A stretch of DNA of 33,220 nt from Nocardioides sp. (lineage in GTDB: Bacteria; Actinomycetota; Actinomycetes; Propionibacteriales; Nocardioidaceae). The notes under the pieces are model-generated. The model saw nothing but the letters and a program-made list of their open reading frames with translations, searched no databases and was not told the origin of the DNA. The stretch covers positions 7,026-40,245 of the forward strand of contig NZ_JANINT010000110.1 in NCBI RefSeq assembly GCF_024509035.1, read 5' to 3'. This document shows positions 27,390 to 33,220 of the stretch, piece by piece (position 1 is the first letter of the stretch; each line of letters starts with the position of its first letter). Made by a program: the position numbers and the translations under genes.

Positions 27390-28175
27390 ATGACGGCCAT
27401 GACGCTCGACCTCAGCGGGACCGAGCCGACCCCGTTCGGACGGCTCCTGCGCGTCGAGCTGCGGAAGTCCTACGACACCCGGGCAGGGCGGTGGCTGCTC
27501 ATCTCCATCGGGCTGCTGGTGCTGGCCGCCGAGACGATCGCCCTGGCGGTGACGACGGTGCAGGACGAGGCGATGCAGTTCGGTGACTTCGTCGGCACCG
27601 CTGCGTTCCTCACCTCGTTCCTGCTGCCGGTGCTCGGCATCATGGTGCTCACCACCGAGTGGACCCAGCGCACCGCGATGGTGACCTTCGCCCTCGAGCC
27701 GCGCCGGCCCCTGGTCATCGCCGCCAAGGCGATGGTCGGCGTCGTGCTGACGCTGGCCACCGTGGTGGTCTCCACCGTGATCGGTGCCGTCTGCAACGCC
27801 CTCTACGGAGCGATCGAGGGACACGTCGACTGGACGTTCGGCTGGAGCGACTTCGCGGCGTTCACGATCACCCAGGTGCTCGCGATGCTCGGTGGCTTCG
27901 CCTTGGCGGCGCTGCTGCTCAACACGCCGGCGGCGATCGTGGTGTTCTTCGTCTACAAGTGGGTGTTGCCCGGGCTCTTCGAGGTCGGCGCCCAGCTGAT
28001 CGGCTGGTTCGGCGACCTGCGTCCGTGGATCGACTTCCAGATGGCGCAGAACGCGATCTGGGACTGGTCGCACTCCGCGGGGGACTGGGGTGAGCTCGTG
28101 GTCTCCGGGTTCCTGTGGCTCGGGGTCCCGCTCGTGTGGGGCATCTGGCGGGTGCTCCGCGCCGAGGTGAAGTAG
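27390..28175 (+). CDS. ABC-2-type permease, second of two paralogues
   Basis: This 261-aa protein is a clear paralogue of the preceding permease. Shared stretches include the N-terminal [35 protein letters not shown], the [20 protein letters not shown] segment and the identical C-terminus WRVLRAEVK. The gap to the first permease is 1 bp. Sequence divergence outside these blocks suggests an old tandem duplication and two different halves of one transporter. No stop is followed by a hairpin; rph starts 20 nt downstream from its own promoter. Confidence 0.9.
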   Translation: MTAMTLDLSGTEPTPFGRLLRVELRKSYDTRAGRWLLISIGLLVLAAETIALAVTTVQDEAMQFGDFVGTAAFLTSFLLPVLGIMVLTTEWTQRTAMVTFALEPRRPLVIAAKAMVGVVLTLATVVVSTVIGAVCNALYGAIEGHVDWTFGWSDFAAFTITQVLAMLGGFALAALLLNTPAAIVVFFVYKWVLPGLFEVGAQLIGWFGDLRPWIDFQMAQNAIWDWSHSAGDWGELVVSGFLWLGVPLVWGIWRVLRAEVK

Positions 28176-28183
28176 CCCGCCGT

Positions 28184-28189
28184 TACAGT
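28184..28189 (+). promoter_or_regulatory. -10 box TACAGT for rph, leaderless type
   Basis: TACAGT fits TANNNT and is exactly 6 nt before ATG 28196. It falls in the 20-nt gap after the second permease, so rph-rdgB-acyltransferase can be transcribed independently of the ABC operon. Confidence 0.6.
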
Positions 28190-28195
28190 CGGCGC

Positions 28196-28918
28196 ATGAC
28201 CGCACGCGAGGACGGCCGCGCCGACGACGAGCTCCGCCCGATCACCATCACCCGGCACTGGCTCGACCACGCCGCCGGTTCGGTGCTGGTGGAGTTCGGC
28301 AGGACGAAGGTGCTGTGCGCCGCCTCCGCCTCCGAGGGGGTGCCGCGGTGGCGCAAGGGGTCGGGGCTGGGCTGGGTGACCGCCGAGTACGCCATGCTGC
28401 CGGCGTCGACCAACACCCGCTCGGACCGCGAGTCGGTCAAGGGGCGGATCGGCGGGCGCACCCATGAGATCAGCCGGCTCATCGGCCGGTCGCTGCGTGC
28501 GGTCATCGACTACCAGGCGCTCGGCGAGAACACCATCCAGCTCGACTGCGACGTGCTCCAGGCCGACGGCGGCACGCGCACGGCCTCGATCACGGGCGCG
28601 TACGTCGCGCTCGCGGACGCGGTGGCCCACCTGCGCTCGACCGGCGCGCTCACCGGCGAGCCGCTCACCGGCTCGGTGGCCGCGGTCAGCGTGGGGATCA
28701 TCGACGGCGTACCCCGCCTCGACCTGCCCTACGTCGAGGACGTGCGGGCCGAGACGGACATGAACGTCGTGATGACCGGCGACGGCAAGTTCGTCGAGGT
28801 GCAGGGCACGGCGGAGGGCGCGGCGTTCGACCGAGCGGAGCTCGACGCGCTGCTCGCGCTCGCCGAGAAGGGCTGCTCCGACCTGACGCGGTTGCAGCAC
28901 GAGGCGTTGGCTCGATGA
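28196..28918 (+). CDS. rph: Ribonuclease PH
   Basis: RNase PH trims tRNA 3' ends phosphorolytically (240 aa, normal). Signatures: [34 protein letters not shown], the conserved [14 protein letters not shown] and [18 protein letters not shown], and [20 protein letters not shown] in the phosphate-binding active site. The open frame begins upstream at 28115, but ATG 28196 is chosen because it has the -10 box at leaderless spacing and the standard N-terminus. The gene overlaps rdgB by 4 bp (ATGA), the order seen in many Actinobacteria. Confidence 0.97.
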   Translation: MTAREDGRADDELRPITITRHWLDHAAGSVLVEFGRTKVLCAASASEGVPRWRKGSGLGWVTAEYAMLPASTNTRSDRESVKGRIGGRTHEISRLIGRSLRAVIDYQALGENTIQLDCDVLQADGGTRTASITGAYVALADAVAHLRSTGALTGEPLTGSVAAVSVGIIDGVPRLDLPYVEDVRAETDMNVVMTGDGKFVEVQGTAEGAAFDRAELDALLALAEKGCSDLTRLQHEALAR

Positions 28919-29544
28919 GCGGACCGGCGGCGGGCCCCCGGGTCTTCCTGGCGTCGCGCAACCGCAAGAAGATCCAGGAGATGGAGCGGATCCTGCGCGA
29001 GCACGTGCCGGGTCTCGTGGTCGTCGGCATCGACGACCTCTCGGAGGCCGACCACTACGACGAGCCGGTCGAGGACCAGCCCACGTTCGAGGGCAACGCG
29101 CTGCTCAAGGCGCGGGCCGGCCGGGCCGCCACCGGGCTGCCGTCGCTGGCCGACGACAGCGGGCTGTGCGTCGACGCGCTCAACGGGATGCCGGGCGTCC
29201 TGTCGGCTCGCTGGGCCGGTCCGCCCAAGAGCGATGCCCGCAACAACGAGCTCCTGCTCGCCCAGCTCGCCGACGTGCCCGACGAGCGCCGGGGCGCCCA
29301 CTTCCAGTGCGCGGTCGCGTTCTGCCACGACGGCGGCGAGGAGCTCACCAGCGGGGTGATGCCGGGCCGGGTCATCCACGAGGTCCGGGGGACCGGCGGC
29401 TTCGGCTACGACGTGCTGTTCGAGGCCGACGACCGCCCGGGCCTGACCACCGCCGAGCTCAGCGTCGAGGACAAGGACGCGATCTCCCACCGTGGGTGGG
29501 CGCTGCGCCGGATGGCGCCGATCGTGGGCCGGGTCCTCGGATGA
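28915..29544 (+). CDS. rdgB: XTP/dITP pyrophosphatase (RdgB/HAM1)
   Basis: This house-cleaning enzyme removes non-canonical purine nucleotides such as dITP and XTP (209 aa). Motifs include the N-terminal [48 protein letters not shown], and [11 protein letters not shown] with the C-terminal [13 protein letters not shown]. All are characteristic of the family. It is embedded by ATGA overlaps between rph and the acyltransferase gene, so the three are translationally coupled. Confidence 0.96.
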   Translation: MSGPAAGPRVFLASRNRKKIQEMERILREHVPGLVVVGIDDLSEADHYDEPVEDQPTFEGNALLKARAGRAATGLPSLADDSGLCVDALNGMPGVLSARWAGPPKSDARNNELLLAQLADVPDERRGAHFQCAVAFCHDGGEELTSGVMPGRVIHEVRGTGGFGYDVLFEADDRPGLTTAELSVEDKDAISHRGWALRRMAPIVGRVLG

Positions 29545-30116
29545 GGAGGCACTTCTTCGTCCGTCGCAACCTCGCGCGGCTGATCCTCAAGCTCGCGCGC
29601 TGGAAGACCGTCGGCCAGGTGCCGCGCAAGGGCATCCTCGTCGGTGCTCCGCACACGTCCAACTGGGACTGGGTGCTGACGATGCTCCTCGCCTGGGACA
29701 ACGACGTGCAGATCCGGCTGCTGGTCAAGGACGCGTTCTTCAAGGGTCCGCTCGCGCCGATCATGCGCGCCAGCGGGGCCGTCGAGCTCGACCGGTCCAA
29801 CCCGGGCGCCACGATCCGGGCCCTGATCGCCGACGCGGCGACCGACGAGACCTTCCTGCTCGGCATCGCCGCCGAGGGCACCCGCAGCAAGGGGGAGTAC
29901 TGGAAGTCGGGCTTCTACCGGATCTCCCAGCAGACCGGTCTGCCCGTCACGCTCGCGTTCGTCGACGCCCCCACCCGCACGGTCGGTTGGGGCCCGACGT
30001 TCGAGCTCACCGGTGACGTCTCGGCCGACATGGACCGGATCCGTGCGTTCTACGCCGACAAGCGGGGCATCAAGCCCGAGGGTGCCACCGTGCCCCGCCT
30101 CCGCGAGGAGGACTGA
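29541..30116 (+). CDS. 1-acylglycerol-3-phosphate acyltransferase-family protein
   Basis: This 191-aa protein belongs to the PlsC-like acyltransferase family. The catalytic H(x)4D motif is His38-Asp43 (PHTSNWDW), and the acceptor-binding AAEGTRSKGEYWKSGFYRI follows at about 111-128. It lacks the usual N-terminal membrane helix and is shorter than PlsC (about 230-250 aa); the basic N-terminus ([20 protein letters not shown]) could be an amphipathic membrane contact. HTSNWDW with EGTRS is typical of the subgroup often annotated simply as acyltransferase; the lipid substrate is not certain. ATG overlaps the rdgB stop. Confidence 0.88.
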   Translation: MRRHFFVRRNLARLILKLARWKTVGQVPRKGILVGAPHTSNWDWVLTMLLAWDNDVQIRLLVKDAFFKGPLAPIMRASGAVELDRSNPGATIRALIADAATDETFLLGIAAEGTRSKGEYWKSGFYRISQQTGLPVTLAFVDAPTRTVGWGPTFELTGDVSADMDRIRAFYADKRGIKPEGATVPRLREED

Positions 30117-30134
30117 GCCCGGGGCCCGAGTGGG

Positions 30135-30216
30135 TGCCGAAGGGGGGACTCGAACCCCCACGCCCGAAGGCACGGGTACCTAAAACCCGCGTGTCTGCCA
30201 GTTCCACCACTTCGGC
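30135..30216 (-). tRNA. tRNA-Leu (anticodon UAG)
   Basis: On the minus strand the acceptor stem GCCGAAG pairs with CTTCGGC, the anticodon stem CGGGT/ACCCG encloses TTTAGGT with anticodon TAG, and the T-arm GGGGG-TTCGAGT-CCCCC is perfect. The long variable arm (TGCCTTCGGGCGT) is that of a class II tRNA. The discriminator is A (30135). The next bases are CCC, so CCA is not encoded. A -10-like TAGACT lies about 10 nt upstream. Confidence 0.97.
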
Positions 30217-30225
30217 GAGGCGCTC

Positions 30226-30231
30226 AGTCTA
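30226..30231 (-). promoter_or_regulatory. Probable -10 box of the tRNA-Leu gene
   Basis: Minus-strand TAGACT fits TANNNT and would start transcription about 3 nt before the mature 5' end at 30216. Confidence 0.5.
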
Positions 30232-30374
30232 GGGAGACCGCCTCCAGGCGCCGAGTCGGTGCAGCTGCCGGTGCGAACGACGCCGCGTCGGCGCAACTGA
30301 AGGTCATCGGCCTGCAGGCGCGCCGACTCGGGCTCGCCTGTCGCGCGTCGGTGCCCGACGCGGGTTGTCGAGGT

Positions 30375-30410
30375 CTGGTCGCCGGGAGGTCATACGTCCT
30401 GGTCGCCGGG
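30375..30410 (+). repeat. Direct repeat, 12 bp with 24-bp period
   Basis: CTGGTCGCCGGG occurs at 30375-30386 and 30399-30410. The bases between them hold the copy of the hairpin arm GGGAGGTCATACGT, so both repeats share one duplicated module. Confidence 0.85.
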
Positions 30411-30445
30411 GCAGCCACCTCGGATGACCTCCGCGGGGGTTCTTT

Positions 30446-30495
30446 GGGAGGTCATACGTTCTGGGGGTCCTAGCACCCGGAACGTATGACCTCCC
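30446..30495. terminator. Long hairpin downstream of bcp
   Basis: Arms 30446-30461 and 30480-30495 (GGGAGGTCATACGTTC and its complement) pair perfectly over 16 bp, and the stem extends after a T-G pair (30462, 30479) with three G-C pairs (30463-30465 with 30476-30478). It lies 100 nt after the bcp stop. The first arm is also found at 30384-30397, suggesting a small repeat family and not only a terminator. Confidence 0.6.
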
Positions 30496-30594
30496 GGCGC
30501 ACGGCGCCACCGGGCGGACGTCGTCCCACCCACCAGCCGCAGGCAGCCGTGGTCGGCCCCAGGTCCAGGTGCACAGGCGAGCGCGACCACATGA

Positions 30595-31095
30595 TCAGGC
30601 GCCGTTGTGGGGGTCCTCGTCGGCGTGGTTGAGCTTGAGGTCCTTGCGGAGCTTGGCGACGTGGCCGGTGGCCTTGACGTTGTACTGGGCGAGGAAGACC
30701 TTGCCGTCCTCGTCGACCACGACGGTGGAGCGGATCACGCCCTCGACGGTCTTGCCGTAGAGCTTCTTCTCCCCGAACGCGCCGTAGTCCTGCATCACCT
30801 GCTTGTCGGGGTCGGAGAGCAGCGTGATCGTCAGGTGGTCGCGCTCACGGAACTTCGCGAGCTTCTCCGGCTTGTCCGGCGAGATCCCGAGGACCTCGTA
30901 GCCCTCGGCCTTGAACGAGTCGAGGGTGTCGGTGAAGTCACAGGCCTGCTTGGTGCAGCCCGGCGTCATCGCAGCGGGGTAGAAGTAGACGATCACCTTG
31001 CGTCCGAGGAAGTCGGACAGGGCGACCTCGGTGCCGGTGTCGTCGGTGAGGGTGAACTCGGGGGCGGTGTCGCCGGGGGAGAGGCGCTCGGTCAC
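30595..31095 (-). CDS. bcp: Thiol peroxidase of the BCP/PrxQ family
   Basis: This 166-aa peroxiredoxin reduces peroxides in the cytoplasm. The peroxidatic Cys47 and resolving Cys52 are in PAAMTPGCTKQACDF, the 1-Cys/2-Cys spacing of the PrxQ type. The N-terminal APEFTLTDDTGTEVALSDF and VLGISPDKPEKLAKF are family-typical. GTG 31095 is supported by AAGGAG upstream on the minus strand. It is divergent from the cobalt/nickel transporter; a shared metal-linked role is not evident. Confidence 0.95.
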   Translation of the reverse strand: MTERLSPGDTAPEFTLTDDTGTEVALSDFLGRKVIVYFYPAAMTPGCTKQACDFTDTLDSFKAEGYEVLGISPDKPEKLAKFRERDHLTITLLSDPDKQVMQDYGAFGEKKLYGKTVEGVIRSTVVVDEDGKVFLAQYNVKATGHVAKLRKDLKLNHADEDPHNGA

Positions 31096-31128
31096 GGGTC
31101 GGTCTCCTTGTTGCGAACGATGTGCAAG

Positions 31129-31168
31129 AGCGTAGGGTGGGCACGTCTCGGGCCCGCACCCAACCTAC
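31129..31168. promoter_or_regulatory. bcp promoter and imperfect dyad in the bcp-cbiM region
   Basis: TACGCT on the minus strand (31129-31134) fits the -10 of bcp. Overlapping it is an imperfect dyad: GTAGG at 31132-31136 with CCTAC at 31164-31168, flanked inside by GTGGG and CGCAC. A metal-responsive repressor of cbiMNQO could bind here. The gap of 105 bp is too short for a cobalamin riboswitch plus promoter, and none was recognised. Confidence 0.35.
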
Positions 31169-31200
31169 TGGCCGCGACCCACCAGCCGAGCAGGAGAGCC

Positions 31201-31887
31201 ATGCACGTACCTGACGGGTTCCTCGACGCCCCGACGTCCGCCCTGACCGGCGCTGTGGCCGTCGGTGCCGTAGGCCTCGCGCTGGTCAAGGCTCGCGACG
31301 AGCTCGACGACAAGACGGCGCCGATGGCGGGTCTCGTCGCGGCGTTCATCTTCGCCGTGCAGATGCTGAACTTCCCCGTCGGCGCCGGCACGAGCGGCCA
31401 CCTCATGGGCGGAGCGCTCGCGGCGGTCCTGGTCGGACCCTGGACAGCCGTCCTGTGCGTCAGCGTGGTGCTGCTGGTCCAGTCGCTGCTCTTCGCCGAC
31501 GGCGGCATCACCGCGCTCGGCACCAACATCGTCCTGATGGCCCTCACGACCGTCCTGGTCGGCTGGCTCGTCTTCCGGGTGCTCCAGCTCGTGCTGCCCA
31601 AGCGCATGTCGCTGACCCCGGCCCAGGCGGGCGTCGCGGCGTTCGCATCCGTGCCCGTGGCGGCCTCGGTGTTCGTGCTGCTCTACGCCGTCGGTGGCAC
31701 CGCGGACATCCCGCTCGACACCCTGCTGACCGCGATGTTCGGCGTCCACACGCTGATCGGCGTCGGCGAGGGCGTCATCACCGGCCTGGCCGTCGGTGCG
31801 ATCGTGGCGGTCCGCCCCGATCTCGTCCGCGGCGCACGGCCCCTCCTCGAGTCGCGTGAGCTGGTCATCAGGGGGGCCGGGTCGTGA
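31201..31887 (+). CDS. cbiM: Energy-coupling-factor transporter substrate-binding subunit CbiM/NikM
   Basis: This 228-aa membrane protein is the metal-binding S component for cobalt or nickel uptake. The N-terminal MHVPDGFLD supplies the amino-terminal/His2 ligand and His67 (TSGHLMGG) provides the next ligand; both are diagnostic. Several hydrophobic helices follow (TALGTNIVLMALTTVLVGWLVF and others). ATG 31201 must be the true start because the ligand is at the mature N-terminus; GGAG lies 6 nt upstream. The longer frame from 30607 is a shadow. Cobalt versus nickel is not decided by sequence; no riboswitch was recognised. Confidence 0.95.
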   Translation: MHVPDGFLDAPTSALTGAVAVGAVGLALVKARDELDDKTAPMAGLVAAFIFAVQMLNFPVGAGTSGHLMGGALAAVLVGPWTAVLCVSVVLLVQSLLFADGGITALGTNIVLMALTTVLVGWLVFRVLQLVLPKRMSLTPAQAGVAAFASVPVAASVFVLLYAVGGTADIPLDTLLTAMFGVHTLIGVGEGVITGLAVGAIVAVRPDLVRGARPLLESRELVIRGAGS

Positions 31888-32159
31888 AGCGCGTCTCGAC
31901 CACGTGGGTCGTCCTCGGCATCGCGGTCGTCGCGCTGGTGCTGGCGGGTGTGGTGAGCCGGTTCGCCGACAGCGACCCCGACGGCCTGACCAAGGTCTCC
32001 GAGGACCATGGCTTCGCCCACACCGAGAAGTCCCGCGACGGCCTCGTCGGCGACTACGGCAGCGTGACCGGTGTCGTGGGCGTGCTGGTCGTGCTGGGCG
32101 TCGCCGGCGGGGTGACGTACGCCGTCCGCCGCCGCGGCCCGCGGGACGAGCAGGCCTGA
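31884..32159 (+). CDS. Small CbiN/PDGLE-type auxiliary subunit
   Basis: This 91-aa protein has two membrane helices (TTWVVLGIAVVALVLAGVV and VVGVLVVLGVAGGVTYAV) around an extracytoplasmic loop with DPDGLTKVSEDHGF, the PDGLE domain pattern. Such subunits help CbiM take up cobalt or nickel. GTG 31884 overlaps the cbiM stop (GTGA). The order M-N-Q-O is standard for a cobalt/nickel ECF module. Confidence 0.9.
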   Translation: MKRVSTTWVVLGIAVVALVLAGVVSRFADSDPDGLTKVSEDHGFAHTEKSRDGLVGDYGSVTGVVGVLVVLGVAGGVTYAVRRRGPRDEQA

Positions 32160-32160
32160 G

Positions 32161-32829
32161 GTGGGTGCGGGACACGGCCACAAGCTGCACTTCCACGGGC
32201 ACTCACCGATCCACCGGGCGCCGGCGCACCTGAAGGTGCTGGCCCTGCTGGCGTTCGCGATCGTCGTGGTCGCGACGCCGCGCGACGCCCACCCGCTCTT
32301 CGTGGCGTACGCCGTCGTGCTGGCTGTCGTGATCGGCGTGAGCCGGGTGCCCCCGACGTACCTCCTCAAGCGGACGGTCGTCGAGCTGCCGTTCGTGGTG
32401 TTCGCGGTGCTGCTGCCGTTCGTCGCGACCGGGCCGCGCACCGAGGTGCTCGGCGTGGCCGTCAGCGAGCACGGCCTCGAGGCCGGCATCGCGCTGCTCG
32501 TCAAGGGCACCCTCGGCGTGCTCGCGAGCCTCACGCTGGCTGCGACCACCGAGCCGCAGGACCTGCTCCTGGGCCTCGAGCGGCTGCGGGTGCCCCAGCA
32601 GCTCGTGCAGATCATGGCGTTCATGGTGCGCTACCTCGACGTCGTCACCGACGAGATGCACCGGATGCGGATCGCCCGTGAGTCCCGGGGCTTCTCGGCG
32701 CGCGACCCCCGCCACTGGCCGGTGCTCGCGAAGTCGGCGGGAGCGCTGTTCATCCGCTCCTACGAGCGCGGCGAGCGGGTCCACCTGGCGATGCTGTCGC
32801 GCGGCTACACGGGGAGACTTCCGAGGTGA
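32161..32829 (+). CDS. cbiQ: ECF transporter transmembrane subunit CbiQ
   Basis: This 222-aa T component couples ATPase movement to the S component. The two cytoplasmic coupling motifs are visible as RMRIARESRGF and ERGERVHLAMLSRGY near the C-terminus. About four to five helices precede them. The N-terminus is His-rich (AGHGHKLHFHGHSPIHRAP), which could bind metal and is not required in the family. GTG 32161 starts 1 bp after the preceding stop; the next gene overlaps by 4 bp. Confidence 0.94.
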   Translation: MGAGHGHKLHFHGHSPIHRAPAHLKVLALLAFAIVVVATPRDAHPLFVAYAVVLAVVIGVSRVPPTYLLKRTVVELPFVVFAVLLPFVATGPRTEVLGVAVSEHGLEAGIALLVKGTLGVLASLTLAATTEPQDLLLGLERLRVPQQLVQIMAFMVRYLDVVTDEMHRMRIARESRGFSARDPRHWPVLAKSAGALFIRSYERGERVHLAMLSRGYTGRLPR

Positions 32830-33220
32830 GCACCCCCGTCCTCGACGTCCGCGGCCTGGCCTACGCCTACCCCGACGGCCACCAGGCGCTGTTCGGGGTC
32901 GACCTGCACGTGCACCGCGGCGAACGGGTCGCGCTGCTCGGCCCCAACGGGGCGGGCAAGACCACGCTCGTGCTGCACCTCAACGGTATCCTGACGGCCG
33001 GAGCGGGCTCCGTCGCCGTCAGCGGACTGCCGGTCGAGAAGGCCAACCTCCAGGAGATACGTCGACGGGTCGGCGTGGTCTTCCAGGACCCCGACGACCA
33101 GCTCTTCATGGGCACGGTGCGCGCCGACGTGGCGTTCGGGCCGGCCAACCTCGGCCTGCGCGGCACCGAGCTCGACCGACGGGTGATGCACGCGCTCGAG
33201 CAGGTCGGCATGGCGGAGTA
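32826..33220 (+). CDS. cbiO: ECF transporter ATPase CbiO (3'-truncated by window)
   Basis: The first 131 residues of an ABC ATPase are present. Walker A is LLGPNGAGKTT, and the Q-loop VVFQDPDDQLFMGTV is the strong signature of ECF ATPases. The signature motif and Walker B lie beyond the right edge. GTG overlaps the cbiQ stop, completing a cbiMNQO operon that would import Co2+ or Ni2+. Confidence 0.95.
   Translation, partial: MSTPVLDVRGLAYAYPDGHQALFGVDLHVHRGERVALLGPNGAGKTTLVLHLNGILTAGAGSVAVSGLPVEKANLQEIRRRVGVVFQDPDDQLFMGTVRADVAFGPANLGLRGTELDRRVMHALEQVGMAE

Larger units (their letters stand above)
30217..30594. other. Non-coding, repeat-rich region between tRNA-Leu and bcp
   Basis: This 378-bp stretch has no convincing gene. 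The short open frames across it lack coding patterns and are all shadows of repeats. It contains a 16-bp-arm hairpin (30446-30495), a partial copy of the same arm in direct orientation (GGGAGGTCATACGT, 30384-30397), a remnant of the opposite arm (ATGACCTCC, 30424-30432), and two copies of CTGGTCGCCGGG with 24-bp period (30375-30386, 30399-30410). The left part (30240-30335) has a loose dyad around CCGAGTCGG and CCGACTCGG. It lies upstream of tRNA-Leu and downstream of bcp. Confidence 0.75.

Noticed and set aside
26573..28175. Recent assembly duplication of a permease gene
   Set aside because: The two copies differ throughout at protein and DNA level; they are diverged paralogues and not an artefact.
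30100..30240. Integration (att) site of a mobile element at tRNA-Leu
   Set aside because: No direct repeat of the tRNA 3' end and no integrase gene were found. The repeat-rich region lies on the 5' side of the tRNA, not the 3' side.
30375..30500. CRISPR array
   Set aside because: Only two to three irregular repeat copies, no spacers of constant length and no cas genes.
31096..31200. Cobalamin riboswitch upstream of cbiM
   Set aside because: The gap is 105 bp and lacks the B12-box-like pattern; a normal riboswitch would not fit along with the promoters.

Overview
The window looks like chromosomal DNA from a high-GC actinobacterium, most likely a Nocardioides-type member of the Propionibacteriales. 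The evidence is very high GC, many GTG starts, many genes without a Shine-Dalgarno site, a twin-arginine phosphoesterase, and an order of core genes that matches the M. tuberculosis Rv1330c-Rv1341 region (from memory). The organism call is inference; no rRNA or marker gene is present. No transposase, integrase, phage gene or CRISPR array was seen.

Layout. 1-4.2 kb: 3' part of a DEAD/DEAH-type helicase, an IclR regulator, a methyl-accepting chemotaxis protein and an AsnC/Lrp regulator. 4.2-5.5 kb: 4-hydroxyphenylpyruvate dioxygenase, divergent from the AsnC gene and closed by a 44-bp perfect palindrome. 5.5-7.2 kb: a MarR regulator translationally coupled to an MFS efflux pump, with a dyad at the promoter. 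7.2-11.3 kb: DUF1697 protein, Tat-exported 5'-nucleotidase-like enzyme, and a membrane Ser/Thr kinase. 11.3-15.3 kb: PaaG-like crotonase, nicotinamidase (pncA), an AGE/YihS-family sugar isomerase and nicotinate phosphoribosyltransferase (pncB). pncA and pncB are consecutive steps of NAD salvage.

15.3-19.1 kb: clpS and its usual DUF2017 neighbour, a Nudix hydrolase, then the thiocarboxylate-dependent cysteine pathway (mec, cysO, cysM) with a NYN-domain nuclease gene between cysO and cysM. 19.2-22 kb: a PAS protein with a degenerate kinase dimerisation helix, divergent from an unusual PRPP synthetase, and a lipoprotein phosphodiesterase. 22.1-23.7 kb: murI and an Rv1339-type metallo-beta-lactamase-fold phosphodiesterase. 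23.7-28.2 kb: a NarL-type two-component system divergent from an ABC exporter with two paralogous permeases. This block separates the Rv1339-like gene from rph, its neighbour in M. tuberculosis. 28.2-30.2 kb: rph, rdgB and an acyltransferase in a tightly overlapping operon, then tRNA-Leu(UAG). 30.2-30.6 kb: a non-coding stretch rich in inverted and direct repeats. 30.6-33.2 kb: peroxiredoxin Bcp, divergent from an energy-coupling-factor cobalt/nickel transporter operon (cbiMNQO) that runs off the right edge.

Two regulatory themes recur. Several genes have a TANNNT -10 hexamer exactly 6 nt before an ATG/GTG start, as expected for leaderless transcripts. Convergent genes either abut or overlap at their stops, or are separated by a long perfect or near-perfect hairpin with no U-tract. 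The most unusual local structures are the nested mini-ORF leader with a 21-bp duplication at the start of the AGE isomerase gene, the coupling of a NYN nuclease to cysM, and the CysO C-terminus, which carries two residues beyond its Gly-Gly.
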